From Babesia bovis T2Bo (Eukaryota; Apicomplexa; Aconoidasida; Piroplasmida; Babesiidae), in assembly GCF_000165395.2 (NCBI RefSeq), contig NW_026261572.1, forward strand, positions 434,001-498,000: a stretch of 64,000 nt of DNA, written 5' to 3'. Under the pieces are notes generated by a model, which had not been told where the DNA came from, searched no databases, and was given only the letters and a program-made list of their open reading frames with translations. Each line of letters starts with the position of its first letter. The first letter of the stretch is position 1. Of this stretch, positions 31,344 to 44,696 are shown piece after piece. A program made the translations under genes and the position numbers.

Positions 31344-32375
31344 TTAAATGTCTTTTATTGAAAAAACACGAAAATGATGGTTCAACTGCTTGTTGTTGTG
31401 TAAACTGTACACAGAACCAAGCGAACCCAAACGCGCGTTAGGATAGTAATAGGTCACAGAGGACACACGGGAATGCAATAGCGCCATACCACACATACAG
31501 CACGGCTCGTGGCTTATAAACACCTCGCAATCAGTACAAAGATAGTCCGGAATGTCTACTTTGTCCGTGGAGGTACCACGATACGCTTCATCTGATTCTT
31601 GATCGGGTGTTCCTGTAGCATCGCCATTGTCCTGCAGACCAGTATAACGCCGTTTTGCATTATACATCAATTGCGGGTCCCGATGCTGTAGCGTGGCCAC
31701 TTTACGCACAGCGAGCAGTGCCGCATGGTTAAGGATGTTGCTGTCACGCTGGTCAATGGATTTTGCGATAACATGGCCCTTGAACGTCACGATGCAAACT
31801 GCCTTGCCATCTTGGAGCTTAGATTCTGGAGTAATGTAGATACTAAGCCATATACCTACCTTCGAGTACCGCCGACATCATGGTTGCGATTTTGAGTTTC
31901 ACGTCATGCCTGCACAGTATTTAGTATAGGTGACAATATATATCTAAACCTACGTTATCACAAAGGGAGTTACCTTAGGCTTGAGATACTTCAAAGGCCA
32001 GTATCGAGACCAGTCCTTATACTGCTCTACAGTACATGGTGAGTGTTTTGGCACCTTAACATTATGTTTACCGTAAATCTCGATGCCGGCAGCGTCAAAA
32101 TCTGATCTAAAAGACATGTCATTATCCACGCCATATATGAGTAGTATCCGATTGTCGCCTATGGATTTACACATACGCAAATATTGCAAGTTCCCTGGAA
32201 GTTCAGACTTCCTGGTAGACTCTGTTAAGCGTAATGCCGTCTGAGTGTGACACCTGTCTATCTCAATGGCACTCAAATCCATGAACTCAACATCACGGGT
32301 GTAACTCTCACCGAGAACTTCCACCACCTGGAATGAAGAGCCATTAATGTAACAACCAACGTCGGTATCAACCAT
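31344..32375 (-). CDS. ADAT3: tRNA adenosine deaminase subunit 3 (ADAT3/TAD3), non-catalytic
   Basis: Three exons: 32375-31954, 31909-31860 and 31825-31344, with introns of 44 and 34 nt, give 317 residues. ADAT3 pairs with ADAT2 to convert A34 to inosine in tRNA anticodons. The C-terminal cytidine-deaminase fold has zinc-binding His191 in NHAALL and Cys266/Cys269 in PCCMC. The catalytic Glu of active deaminases (HxE) is Ala193 here, as expected for the structural subunit. DWSRYWPLKYLKP and LNHHFRVF also match ADAT3. About 50 Asp/Gly-rich residues are inserted between the zinc motifs. Confidence 0.9.
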
Positions 32376-32516
32376 GACATAGTCCCAAAGGCTATATATG
32401 ACTTGTGAACAATGTGCAACACACCCGCCGACAGGGAGGTGAACACCACGCAGTCACTAGAACACAATATTACATTATATACTGTGTGTATAAATGTAAT
32501 ATACCAGTGTGTAACG

Positions 32517-33999
32517 ATGACATGGTCCAGGGTGTATTTGTACGCTCACACAGCAATCATGCTGTCTACCTACAAACTGATGTCGTTGAAAACTTGTAAT
32601 GGAGCTTCGACGAGACCGGTTTTCGATACTAATCGCAATGTATTGCAACCCAGTACGCAAGATGAAAGGTCAGAAATGGATAATAACCGGAAACACTGCA
32701 ATACCGGACACTGCAGTAAACCCAGAAGGTCTGACCATGAGGAACGCTTTTTAAACTATATAATTGATTCAGGTAGGTGTGTATAGATATATAGATTAGC
32801 GCCATATAGCCAAATCGCCAACCGGGATGTTACTTGACGAAATCATACAAGTGCAACTGGCACAGCCACTAATGGAGCCAGAACAACCAAAGATAGCAAC
32901 ACAACAGGGTAAGTAGTATGTACAGTGAAGAATATATACACCCAGAACCGGTATCTGCATTCTCTGAAGTTCAATTAATGGTACGCCAAAGTTACAAGAC
33001 ACATATCCAACAGGTTGCATCCCACTCCTGGGATTTCATTAATATAACAGTACTGCTGTTCTCTGGCATCGCGTTTCTTTACGTGGTAGCTACAGGTAAG
33101 TAAGCGTGATAACATCTTGATGCTATCCAGACCCGCTATCGAACTCGTCAATGTCCATCATTAGTGGTATGAAACGCTTATGCTAATCCATTATCCATAT
33201 AGCACACGTCATAGCGTCGCTATTCCTAGGACTCACGCACGATGTGATGCCGCTGTGGCTGCTAATGACGCTAAGCTTCACAGGAGAAGGTATGGAATTA
33301 CGATGTACACTCAATCCACACAGCAATACTCTCATTGGCATTGCAATTCATGGACGGAAAAAGCCAACAACGCATATTCATATTCTTCGCTGCTATGGTA
33401 ATGGATTTTTAGAGAAACACGGAATTGTGCAGGTAAAAGCTAAACTAATATACGACCTGTTGGCACTAGTACCCATCGACTTCTTGAGCCCCGAGTACAC
33501 AGGTTTCGCTGGAATGGTGGCACATTATGGTAGGAATACTATATAAACAACATATGTCACAGTATTCTTCACAAGTAACTTCATGGCCCTAAGAGTACTA
33601 TACGCCGTGACACTATTCATAATCGCAATGAATATATACCGGCAGTTGCCCAAGTATATGGCAATCGAACCCAGCGAACTTGAAGATCAAAACCGGGCAA
33701 GGTAAATATGTGATATATGGAACTACACTAATATAGGACCATAAAAACCAAGATGGTATGCTTCGTCGCATCGTGGCCACTAGCAGCACTCATACCGCAA
33801 ATACTATGCATATGCTGGAGTAGACGTAACCCGCTAGGTAAATTGGCACATATATATACAACACGACGCAGGACCGTTCACGTTCTTTTTCGTACCCACG
33901 ACGTTCAGGTTACTGAATATAGAAACGTGGGCGGCATTGATAACTTGGGGAGCAGTGGCAGCGGCAATGTTCAAATATTGCAATGAAAAATATAACTAA
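32517..33999 (+). CDS. Polytopic membrane protein, about eight transmembrane segments, unknown function
   Basis: Nine exons: 32517-32772, 32810-32908, 32970-33095, 33203-33289, 33324-33397, 33433-33529, 33563-33701, 33737-33837 and 33872-33999, all phases consistent, give 368 residues. About 140 hydrophilic residues lead into hydrophobic segments such as ITVLLFSGIAFLYVVAT, LWLLMTLSFTGEAILSLA, IFIFFAAM, VLYAVTLFIIAMNIY, PLAALIPQILCICW and WAALITWGAVAAAMF. No family recognised. The start is uncertain: in-frame ATGs exist at 32412 and further downstream. If 32412 is used, only 36 nt separate it from the divergent ADAT3 start. Confidence 0.72.
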
Positions 34000-34014
34000 A
34001 AGTAGTTAAAGGTT

Positions 34015-34221
34015 ATGGTCCCCCTCAGGGCCTGTGTTTACAAGGTATGGTTGGCCAAGTTGTGTCAACACATGGTTTCAGACCAATACTCATCATCGGG
34101 GGTTAAGAACCTTCATTCGAAGAATCAATTCACTGATGAATCACAGGTCAACCTAATGACCGGGGGCTTCACCCCAGAATTTGAGCCGTTTTCTTCGACT
34201 CAAGGGACACTAAAGGGCTAA
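34015..34221 (+). CDS. Small ORF of unknown function wedged between two genes
   Basis: An uninterrupted frame of 68 residues starts at ATG 34015, 15 nt after the previous stop, and ends 24 nt before the cactin ATG. The N-terminus (MVPLRACVYKVWLAKLC) is basic and hydrophobic without acidic residues, like a mitochondrial presequence; the rest is polar. No in-frame splice joins it to cactin. It may be a tiny mitochondrial protein or an upstream ORF in the cactin leader. Confidence 0.45.
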   Translation: MVPLRACVYKVWLAKLCQHMVSDQYSSSGVKNLHSKNQFTDESQVNLMTGGFTPEFEPFSSTQGTLKG

Positions 34222-34245
34222 ATACATCCACACCCTGGCATACAT

Positions 34246-35822
34246 ATGCCTGGGATACTGATAAATTCATCAGGGCGTGACCCTGATAACAATGTGTCCA
34301 AGACGCGCGATGGAAGTCAACCAGGGAAGCAAATACACACCTTTACCAATGGAATCGATGGTAAAACACTTAAATTCGTAGTGTCTACGAACACGGATGA
34401 AAACGGTTCCAGCTCACTTAGTCGTGGCCCGGCGCTTTGGAAGCGTAAGGCCGATGAAACCAAGAATCAAGATTTGAAACCTAGTAGCATTACCGATGCT
34501 ACCATCGCAGAAAAAGGGCAAGAGGCCAACATAAAACGGATTAAGTCCTCGGGAATACAAGATACAAACACTGGTGACAACTATGAATTGACAGAAGATG
34601 AATTCATGTATAAACAGGCATTGGAGAAGTCGAAACTGCGCATACAGGATGGTAGGCTACGCTGATATAATACATACTGATCCCAGGTAGAGCCAATGAA
34701 TTGGACGTTATTCTATCGTCAAATAGTGCTATAGCTGACGCAAGCACGTTGTTCGATGAAGCTGACAAAGAGTTGCTGTCGCAGTATCTAGAGCTCCTGG
34801 AAGCTAAAGTATACTTTTCTAGAGACCCTGAAAAAGCTTTTTTTGAGGCGTTATCTACTATCGTAAAAACACGATTGGATGGACAGATATTACCAACTGA
34901 GATTGGCGAGTCTGTGTCCAAGAAAATCGACGAGATACTGTCTACCAAGTCAGTGCAAGACCTAGATACCTATGAAAATGAAATCAAACGGAAACTGTCA
35001 TCTAACGCTATTGTGGACACCAACTTCTGGGAATTTGCACTGTGTCGTATACCGTATTTTAAGGTAGGTAGATAAACACACAGACAAACAATCCAGGCTT
35101 GTGCAATCCTAAGGGAATATAACAACGATGGCGCACTAACAACACGTAATAGGTAAGTCATATATAACCTGGACTACAGGATTCCACCCGAGTCTGCGAC
35201 GTGCTACCGGCAGACTAGGACTAAGAACCTGTGATAAAGAACACTCTCGTGCTCCCGGAACCTGTGTCAACAATGTTCCCCTGAAAAAGAGTTACATATA
35301 CATTTGACTTAAGTACTCATCTATTACAGCACTAAAATACAAGTCATATCCCCGAGGAATGTACAAAAAACCGATAAGAAATACGAACGGTTCATGCAAG
35401 CATTGAAGTTGGATACCGACGAACATATTATGCGCTCCACAGTGGAATACAAATCGTCTACGGGCCCTAAGCCACTGTTTGCAGCACGAGTTACCATGAG
35501 CTACGAGTGGAATAAATACAATCTAGCACACTTTGATGTGGACAACCCGCCGCCAAAGAGCGTCCAAGGGTTTAAATTCAGTATCTTCTACAGCGATCTT
35601 GAAGATCCAAAGGCCACACCGCAGTGGAAACTAGTGAAAGATGGTAATAGCAGCGAAACGTGCCTGCTAGTATTCAAGGGAGCGCGGCCATACGCCCCGC
35701 TGGCGTTCCGCATACCAGCCAGAGAATGGGATACTGACCCATCACGCGGTTTCAAAAACTGCTTCAGTGACGGTGTGCTACACCTGTACTTTAACTTCCG
35801 CAAACTAGTGTATAGGCGCTAA
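34246..35822 (+). CDS. Cactin, spliceosome-associated protein
   Basis: Four exons: 34246-34651, 34687-35063, 35097-35152 and 35330-35822, with introns of 35, 33 and 177 nt, give 443 residues. Cactin associates with the late spliceosome and is needed for accurate 3' splice-site use. The middle domain is recognisable (KLRIQDGRANELD, then a long helical region with NFWEFALCRIP). The C-terminal cactin domain is nearly textbook: KPLFAARVTMSYEWNKYN, PPPKSVQGFKFSIFYSDL, AFRIPAREW and LHLYFNFRKLVYRR at the very end. The Arg/Ser-rich N-terminus of animal cactin is reduced to a Ser/Lys-rich stretch. Confidence 0.93.
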
Positions 35823-35958
35823 TTTCTCGTATATTAACCTGTGTGTGCCGGTGATGTCGCGCTACACTCCATGTAGATGGTACCGTAGACTACCACATAG
35901 CATTAATAACAAGTTCTAGATTTTAAAGTGTGTGTAGGCACACATAAATATCGCTACA

Positions 35959-37056
35959 ATGGCAGACAATACAGAGACAATGCAAAACACAGCCGATAGT
36001 GAAGCTCCAGACTATGCTTCCATGACAGCTGATGAACTCTTTGAAAGAGGGAAACACAACTTCAAAATCTTGAAGGACTACGCAGAAGCGGCGGAATGCT
36101 TCTCACGATGCGTTGAGATAAGGTACCTAAAAGTCCACGTTGTCTAAACACGATGCAGAAGCGCTAATAACCCCTATGATAATGCATTGAGGGAGTGCTA
36201 CCTATGGTACGCAGACTCGCTGTTAACTAAAGAAGAAGAAAACCAATCAATGTTCGCATCGGCAGTAGATACAGGTATGGTATTACCAGTTTATTACAAA
36301 CCATATAGGCACTGATGGAAGCCTGCCGTCAGCAGAAACTGTATTGGAAAATGCCGGTCAAAAGGAAGCGTCTGATGAAACGGTATGAACGAATTCTAGT
36401 CCACAGCACATACAGCTCGCATTCGAAATGTTCCAAATTGCCTTCCACTGCTACAAGGATTTCCTGGAGTCGCAGACTAGCAAAGGACCTGAAATGGAAA
36501 AGGAAGTACTAGATGCATCGTACTGCTGTGTTAGATTGGGTGATATGTTCTTCACAAACAACCAGTTCCCAGAAGCAGCAACGGAGTACCAACGCGCAGT
36601 GGAACTCAGAAGACAATATCACGTACCAGAACGACATCTAGCGTCAATATACGTGTCATTGGCACAATGCCAAATGTTTAGCGGACAACTGGGATTGGCA
36701 CTACGCACATTCACCGAATCAAAAGAAATAATGATGAGGTTGTTAATGGGAAATATGACCGATGAGGAACAGCAACGTATGAAAGATACAGTCGAAGATG
36801 TAGATATACAAATAGCGGACCTCAAGAAACTAATCGAGTCCGTATCCACAAAAACAGATAACCAGGGTAGCCAGTGCAACGCAGCGGATTTAGTTCCACA
36901 AACAACGGTATGCTATATAAAATGCACCTAATATATATACAGGGCACATTCGATCAGAAAAAGTTAGATGAAAATGCAAAATCAGCAGTTATCAACATAG
37001 CTGAAAACAATACAGGAACTAAACGACGTATAGATATCTCGGGAATGTATAAATGA
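35959..37056 (+). CDS. NASP/SHNi-TPR histone chaperone
   Basis: Five exons: 35959-36122, 36159-36274, 36309-36382, 36416-36907 and 36943-37056, all introns 33-36 nt, give 319 residues. NASP-family proteins (Hif1, Sim3) bind H3-H4 and store or deliver histones to chromatin. An N-terminal TPR (ELFERGKHNFKILKDYAEAA) is followed by a short acidic interruption, then two TPR-like repeats (SYCCVRLGDMFFTNNQFPEA and SIYVSLAQCQMFSGQLGLAL) and a coiled helix IQIADLKKLIE, the SHNi-TPR layout. The C-terminus carries a KRR basic motif. Confidence 0.82.
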
Positions 37057-37148
37057 GACGGTGATGCAGGGTAATCGACCACACAACGTACAGATAATTA
37101 CTACCAACACACCGTTTAATATATCAATCAGTGCCATACACATCTGTA

Positions 37149-37895
37149 ATGTATACTAAATATACCAAAATGGAACCTGTTAAAAGGGAAAGGATGGAAG
37201 TAATTGACACACTAAGACCAACACGTGTCAGAAATCTAGATATCGTAGATAACAGTAAAGAAACAGTTTGGGAACGAGTGCAAAGACTAGGAAGAATGCA
37301 AGATCCATTTGAAAAACCAGTACCAGTGGAACCAACACAGTCAGCAAGTAATATGGACCTCAGCTACTTCGGAGCTGATGTACAGTGCCTACTAGGAACA
37401 AGGCATCACGTAGTAGATATGGGATATACCAGAAGAGGACAGTATGCAAGCGCATACAGAAGATCAAAAACAGTCAAGTGGTCAACAGAGGATACAGCAA
37501 GGTTCTACGAAGCACTAAGGAACTTTGGATCTGACCTACTCATGGTAAGATCAATGCTACCAGAATTCACAGATAAACAAATATACGACAAGTTCAAACT
37601 AGAAGAAAAAAGAGATCCTGAACGCATACAAAAAGCTATCAATACAAGAACTAATATACCAATAGATAGCTTCGAAAAACGATATGGAAAAATAGACCCA
37701 AGTCGACATTACGACCCCAAAAAGGATCCTGTACTACTACACAAAAAGAATCAGAAAACTAATCAACTGGCACTCAAAGTACAAGTTGAAAACGATCAAC
37801 CATGCGCAACCACAGAAGATATCGTAGCATCAGATGTTGAAGAAGAAGCTGAACCAGAGGTTGAGCCCGGCAACATCATGCAGCTATTCATGTAA
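37149..37895 (+). CDS. BDP1: TFIIIB subunit BDP1 (B'' component)
   Basis: A single exon encodes 248 residues from ATG 37149; ATG 37170 is an alternative. BDP1 with BRF1 and TBP forms TFIIIB, which recruits RNA polymerase III to tRNA and 5S genes. The SANT domain at about residues 105-160 reads KWSTEDTARFYEALRNFGSD, then MLPEFTDKQIYDKFK and EEKRDPERI, closely following the BDP1 pattern. The protein is much shorter than yeast or human BDP1, keeping little beyond the extended SANT region and an acidic C-terminus. It is convergent with the TMCO4-like gene, 115 nt apart. Confidence 0.9.
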   Translation: MYTKYTKMEPVKRERMEVIDTLRPTRVRNLDIVDNSKETVWERVQRLGRMQDPFEKPVPVEPTQSASNMDLSYFGADVQCLLGTRHHVVDMGYTRRGQYASAYRRSKTVKWSTEDTARFYEALRNFGSDLLMVRSMLPEFTDKQIYDKFKLEEKRDPERIQKAINTRTNIPIDSFEKRYGKIDPSRHYDPKKDPVLLHKKNQKTNQLALKVQVENDQPCATTEDIVASDVEEEAEPEVEPGNIMQLFM

Positions 37896-38010
37896 AACAA
37901 GGCTAATCGTTGTTTTAATATAAGATAGTACCTAGTATTACAGTAAATGTCACCTATTAGTAACATAGGAGCGTATGCTCGCTCCAGACAACGTCCTAAC
38001 AGTGCACTAA

Positions 38011-40262
38011 TCATAAATCAATGTGCACTAAAGTTAGAATATCCGATATTTTGGACATGTAACTATGGTGACCCTTAATAAAGTCAGTGGCATCGTAATT
38101 CTCAACACGCTCAGAAGTTACAGGACGTAGTCCAGCAACTGACTGACCAAACTCTATGTCACGGTAAATGTAACCCAGCTGCCAGTCATGACGTGAATAG
38201 ACATTGATCAAACGACCGGCAACTACACTGCTGCACTGGAACCATTCACTAGTATCAACGATTACAGGGAGACCCATAAGAACAACATCCTTTATTATAC
38301 TCAGCTTCTGCTTGTCATACAGCTTCAAAAGAGCATGGAAAATCACACGAGCACCCACACTGTATCCCAGAAGGGATATAGGACGCTCACCCACCGCATG
38401 ACGGTCCATAATAGCCTGAGCTAATGTGGCACCATAAAAAATGGACTTCTGATTAACAATAGTAAACGCATTCTCAAAAGGCTGAGCAAAGTGGATTAAC
38501 GGTAATGGCCATTGTATAACAGGTACCAAAGCATTATTAGGTGCCAACTTCTCCTGAAGACGAGCTGCACTATCGGAAAAGGGCTGCTCTGACATAAGCT
38601 GAGACATGCGACCCAAACAACGTAATAACCCAGTTTCCCATTCCATAGCATAAAAGTCACATAGAGGTGCACGAACCGCCTCCTCCCACATTGAAATGAA
38701 TTCAATACCAGAGGAAAGAGTACCGCAAATGCCAATGCATACAGTAAGCGATCTACCAGATTGCTCATTAATGTGATGGAAGTCAGGGTCAACACGAGAA
38801 CTGGCCTTCTTACCCCGCCAACCAACGAGGCCTGACGAACCCACGCCAAAGATTGACGCCAAAAGCTCAGCCTCTTCAGTAGTAGATAAGTAACCAGACA
38901 TTCCACCACCGCCAATACCAAGTACAGCTATGCCAGCAGCAACCGCTGGAGAAGCTACACCAGCACTCAGAGCTATCAAAGCACCGCCACCGGCAGCGAC
39001 AGCAGCAATCTTTAAATTGCGAGTTACCTTCTTAGTAGTGCCAGTGTTAGATGAATGAATGGCACTCACCAACTCAGCTGCTATGTACGTCTCTAAAGCC
39101 AATACAGTGTGCTTACTCATACCCAAAGCTGATGAAAATTCCTGAAATAGTAACTGAACGCGAGAGTCATTGTGACCACTCATAATGTAACCGGTAACCA
39201 AGTTACGCAACAATACAGCACGTGCCGGAACTGTGTCTAACAACAACTCATCATTTAAGTTAATATCCGATTTGGCATCAGCATCTTCAAAGTCAGGGTC
39301 CTCAGCCACTTCCTCTACCTCAGATTCACAGGTTTCAACGACACCGTCAATACTGCTAGTGCGCTCAGCAGATTCTGAGTCACGATGACCACTGGATTCC
39401 GTAGGCTCCATAGCCCTAGTCAAGACGCGATTTATCTTGCGAGATATTGAATTGAATATACCCATACTGGGACGACGAATGACATTGCCCACGTCAGTAC
39501 TGTTCAAGTAATCACGAGCCTCCTCAACATTACGCTTGAACTCCTCATCCAAGTCAGGCTGTAAAAGACTCAGCTGCTCCAAGATAATATCCAAGTGCAT
39601 CTGACGGTTAACCAAAGTGTTCATGTCAACTGATAAAGCCCTCAACATGGAATACTGAGTTATGGGCTTAAGCAAAGCATCCAATAATATCTCGTTGACC
39701 CTGGAATTATATATCTATCATTACGAAAACATACTGTAAAAGCTTGCCTATGCGCCTAATGACGACGCCAGCCCACTTGAGTAAATAGTCTTGGTCTTCA
39801 TTGCGACTACTTGCGATGTGCTCGACTATCAACGATACAAGCACAGAAACAATGGAACTCAAAAGCTCCTCAGGAAGCTCCCTAAGAGAGCCAGGCTTAA
39901 AACGAATGTATTGAACTGAATTAGCTACCGATATACCAGCCAAACGCTCCTTGTATCGACTGGATGTATATGAATAGTAATATATAAACATACCGCTCAG
40001 ATAACTGCTGGACTATTTGCTGAGAATATGTAATCACCGTATTGTTACAGCCATGTAACACATCGTTGTCACTCGTAGAATTGACTTCAGCAGTGTCAAT
40101 AAGCACCTGGAGCGTGTTAGTCAACGCCTGGCACTCCTCGCTATCCAAAACCTGAAGGTCCACACTGCCATTCAACAAATCACGCTCCATACCACGTGTT
40201 ATGACAACACCATGGCGGGATGTAATATCCCTTTGCGACCTGCGAAAGTGAAAACGTGACAT
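38011..40262 (-). CDS. TMCO4/DUF726-type membrane alpha/beta-hydrolase
   Basis: Three exons: 40262-39994, 39959-39735 and 39700-38011, with two 34-nt introns, give 727 residues. A Gly/Ala-rich double hydrophobic region (AAVAAGGGALIALSAGVASP..., then GIAVLGIGGGGMSGY) precedes the hydrolase domain. The nucleophile elbow LLGYSVGAR and the downstream VVLMGLPV strand match the DUF726 family, whose mammalian TMCO4 member is uncharacterised. The first 250 residues are helical with an acidic Ser-rich linker. It is likely an integral membrane protein; the substrate is unknown. Confidence 0.85.
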
Positions 40263-40350
40263 TGCAGATAAAGGGACACATTCTCACTGATGGAGGACGC
40301 GCGATACAACGTAACCTGCTATGATATACACACCACTTCTAAAATACTAA

Positions 40351-41842
<1,492 letters not shown>

Positions 41843-42597
41843 TTTTATTCTACAGTTAATAGTATGCCAATTGGGAATTGTACCCTCTCGAAATTATGTA
41901 GTGACTACATACACAGCGATCCCACGCGGGTACGCGTTGGGCTCCTGCCTCAACAACGCAAACTATGCCAACGATACGTTAAAGTCAGTATAAATATACA
42001 CACTATCAATGATTTTTGTTCTAATATCAAGATTTAATTGCTTAATTATAAAATGAGAGATCACACATGTGGATCTTGTGCTAACACGAATTATTAGTAC
42101 AGTTTTTTCGAAATTAATATAAAGAGCAGAATGAAATAAGTATATCTAGCACAATCCAACCACCTGAAAGTTCAGCAGATAAAGAACTGATCCAAAGAAA
42201 TACGTTCAACACACCCGCGTTCACATGACACGTACACTGGATCAAAACACAAGACAATTAACCACGATATACGGTATACAGCTATAAACTGTTGTATCAT
42301 AAAATACAGAAAGATTAGAGCGTCTTAATCAAAACTAAGTAGTTATGTAAAAGGTGTGTTGTAGTACATATAATTGTGCAACCTTCCGTAAGGCCGGCTC
42401 GCTCTGAACCTTAAAAGTCGTACTTTCAAATGAAATGAGAAACCTAGAATCTTTCCATGTCACACATTAGCCCACGACTCGTGCCAAAAAAAACAGCGTG
42501 TACCACTCCCCCCACGCAAGGTTCAGAAATGCGTCACTCCTTACGCTTGCTCAACTACCATTCACGTTTTTAACTTATTTATAACCATACTATAACG
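41843..42597. promoter_or_regulatory. 755-nt divergent intergenic region (E2 / NAP1)
   Basis: This must hold promoters for both genes. It is A/C-rich on the plus strand. TCTGAACCTT at 42403-42412 has an exact inverted copy at 42518-42527, 105 nt away, enclosing a GC-richer stretch. GCGTCAC occurs at 42531 and again upstream of the proteasome gene at 43633. A structured RNA or promoter element is possible but unproven. Confidence 0.35.
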
Positions 42598-43604
42598 ATG
42601 GCAGACGAGTCTATGCTGATCGAGCGCATTAAAAACGTCTCTTTGGGTTTGTGTGAGCAATAATTTAGACATTAGTGATTTGCAGATGGACCACTGGGTA
42701 AACTCAATGAATCGCAAAGATTAACTGTCGATAAGCTACAACGTCTTCAGGTAATTACATAAAGCGTATCAATCACACAAATGTGTAGAAATCCCGCGAT
42801 GAATTGGATGTTGCATACAACAAGGAACTAAATGAATTACGCGCAAAGTACGACAATCTATTCAAACCACTCTACGACGAACGTGAGAAAGTACTTACCA
42901 CACCATGCGGAACCGAAAAGGGCACACCTTCACTACCGAAATTCTGGTTAACGGCCATGAAAAATAACAACACATTGAGGTCAATCATTGAATTCCGCGA
43001 TGAAGCAGTATTGGCATACCTATCCGATGTAAAGGCGGAATTCCTAGAACCCCTGAAGCAGGAATCGTTCCGTATCATCATGACTTTCGACGAAAACCCA
43101 TATTTCTCTAACAAGGTACTTACTAAACAGTACACAATGAAGGTGATTGACGGCGAAGTGGAGGCACTGCTACAAGGTACGGAAGCAACCGAAATCAACT
43201 GGTACCCGGACAAAGATGTCACTAGACAAACAGTTACCAAGATACAACGCCACAAACGCACCAAAGAAACACGAACCAAGACCGAAGTCGAAGATCAGCC
43301 CAGCTTCTTCCGCTTCTTCACCACCCAGGAAGTGCCATCTAACGAGGCATTGTCCAGGATGACGAAGCAGGAGATCGCAGAGCTTGAAATGTATGTTGAA
43401 GAAGATTACGACATTGGCATTGTCATTAGGGTAAGTTACACACTCTGGAAATGTCACAATATACAGGATAAGCTGATCCCAGAAGCCATCTACTGGTACC
43501 TAGGTATTGCCGAAGATGAGGACATGGATGAAGATGACGATGAGGAAGACGATGATGCAGAGAGTTACGATAACTCTGACTCCAATTTTTCAGAATCTAA
43601 TTGA
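42598..43604 (+). CDS. Nucleosome assembly protein NAP1/SET family
   Basis: Four exons: 42598-42646, 42686-42750, 42789-43430 and 43467-43604, with introns of 39, 38 and 36 nt, give 297 residues. NAP1 proteins carry H2A-H2B between cytoplasm and nucleus and help nucleosome assembly. The N-terminal helix (QRLTVDKLQRLQKSRDELD...ELRAKYDNLFKPLYDERE) is the dimerisation coiled coil. The fold core shows PKFWLTAMKN, YLSDVKAEFL and FENPYF-like FDENPYFSNKVLTKQY. A basic patch (HKRTKETRTK) may be a nuclear signal. The tail is a long Asp/Glu run typical of histone-binding chaperones. Confidence 0.95.
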
Positions 43605-43722
43605 AATTTTTTAAAAAAAACAATTTTGTCGCGTCACCCCCAGTAACCACCGGGCACAAAGTCACGCCCCAATGACGCAGTGAACTACCTTCCTCAATTT
43701 TTATCACTATATTTATAACACA

Positions 43723-44546
43723 ATGAGCGGATACGTAACGGGAGCTGCCGTAGTAGGCATGAAGTTTGATGGTGGTGTGTTGCTCGCAGCGGACACGAAA
43801 TGTAAGTAAACCGCTAAAGTACGCACATACCGATGTAGACAGCTATGGACGACAGAACCGTACCAATAACGTACAACGAATTGAAAAGTTAGCCAAGGAC
43901 ACCATTTTCTGCACATCAGGGGATGTGGCCGATCACCAGTATATCACACAACTGCTCCAAGCAACAGTTAGACGAGAGATGCTAGATAATAACAACGATC
44001 ATGCAAGTTGCCACCTAGGTCCTGAAGCTTTGCACAACTACCTCGGCCGTGTCTTCTACGCAAGACGCTCCAAGATGAACCCATTGTGGAACTCAGCTAT
44101 CGTAGCAGGAGTCAGCCAAAATGGCCCTTTCCTAGGATATGCAGACATGTACGGAACGCAGTATAAAGATGATTTTGTAGTAACAGGTAGGTACAATATA
44201 CACAACACTTACTTGAGTGTCTATTAAGACTCAATCCAAACTTTACAGGGATGGGCAAGTACTTCGCAATCGGACCACTAAGGGAAAAGCATAACCCAAA
44301 CATGACCAAAGATGCCGCTAGAGCATTAGCCATCGATTGCATGAGACTGCTCTACTTGCGCGACTGCTCAGCAGGCGATCGCATACAAATCGCTTATGTC
44401 ACCGCCCAGGGCATAGAATTGGAAGAACCCATGCAAATACAAGCGGAATGGTACGTTCATATACTAGTGCATACATTAACCATAGGGGATATGAAAAGTT
44501 CCTAGCACCAACCTGCCTAAGGCCTATAGCTGGGTGCCAGTTCTAA
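43723..44546 (+). CDS. 20S proteasome beta subunit, beta-7/PSMB4 type, non-catalytic
   Basis: Four exons: 43723-43801, 43839-44186, 44249-44450 and 44486-44546, with introns of 37, 62 and 35 nt, give 229 residues. The start MSGYVTGAAVVGMKFDGGVL shows the beta-subunit fold but lacks the Thr-Thr/Thr-Ser pair for autocleavage, so it should be one of the inactive subunits. ARRSKMNPLWNSAIVAG and GYADMYG are distinctive of beta-7 (PSMB4/Pre4). The prosequence present in yeast and human is almost absent. It is convergent with PCNA, 150 nt away. Confidence 0.92.
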
Positions 44547-44696
44547 TCATAACAATGATGTAATGTGGTAACTACTGTCAACAGCCAATGTGTTAACCTA
44601 GCTAAACACCTGTAACAATAAAACAAAAGGGCGTAAATGATAAATTAACCAATGTGCCATAACGGTTACCAAATTATATGCTGCACCTAAAGCAGA

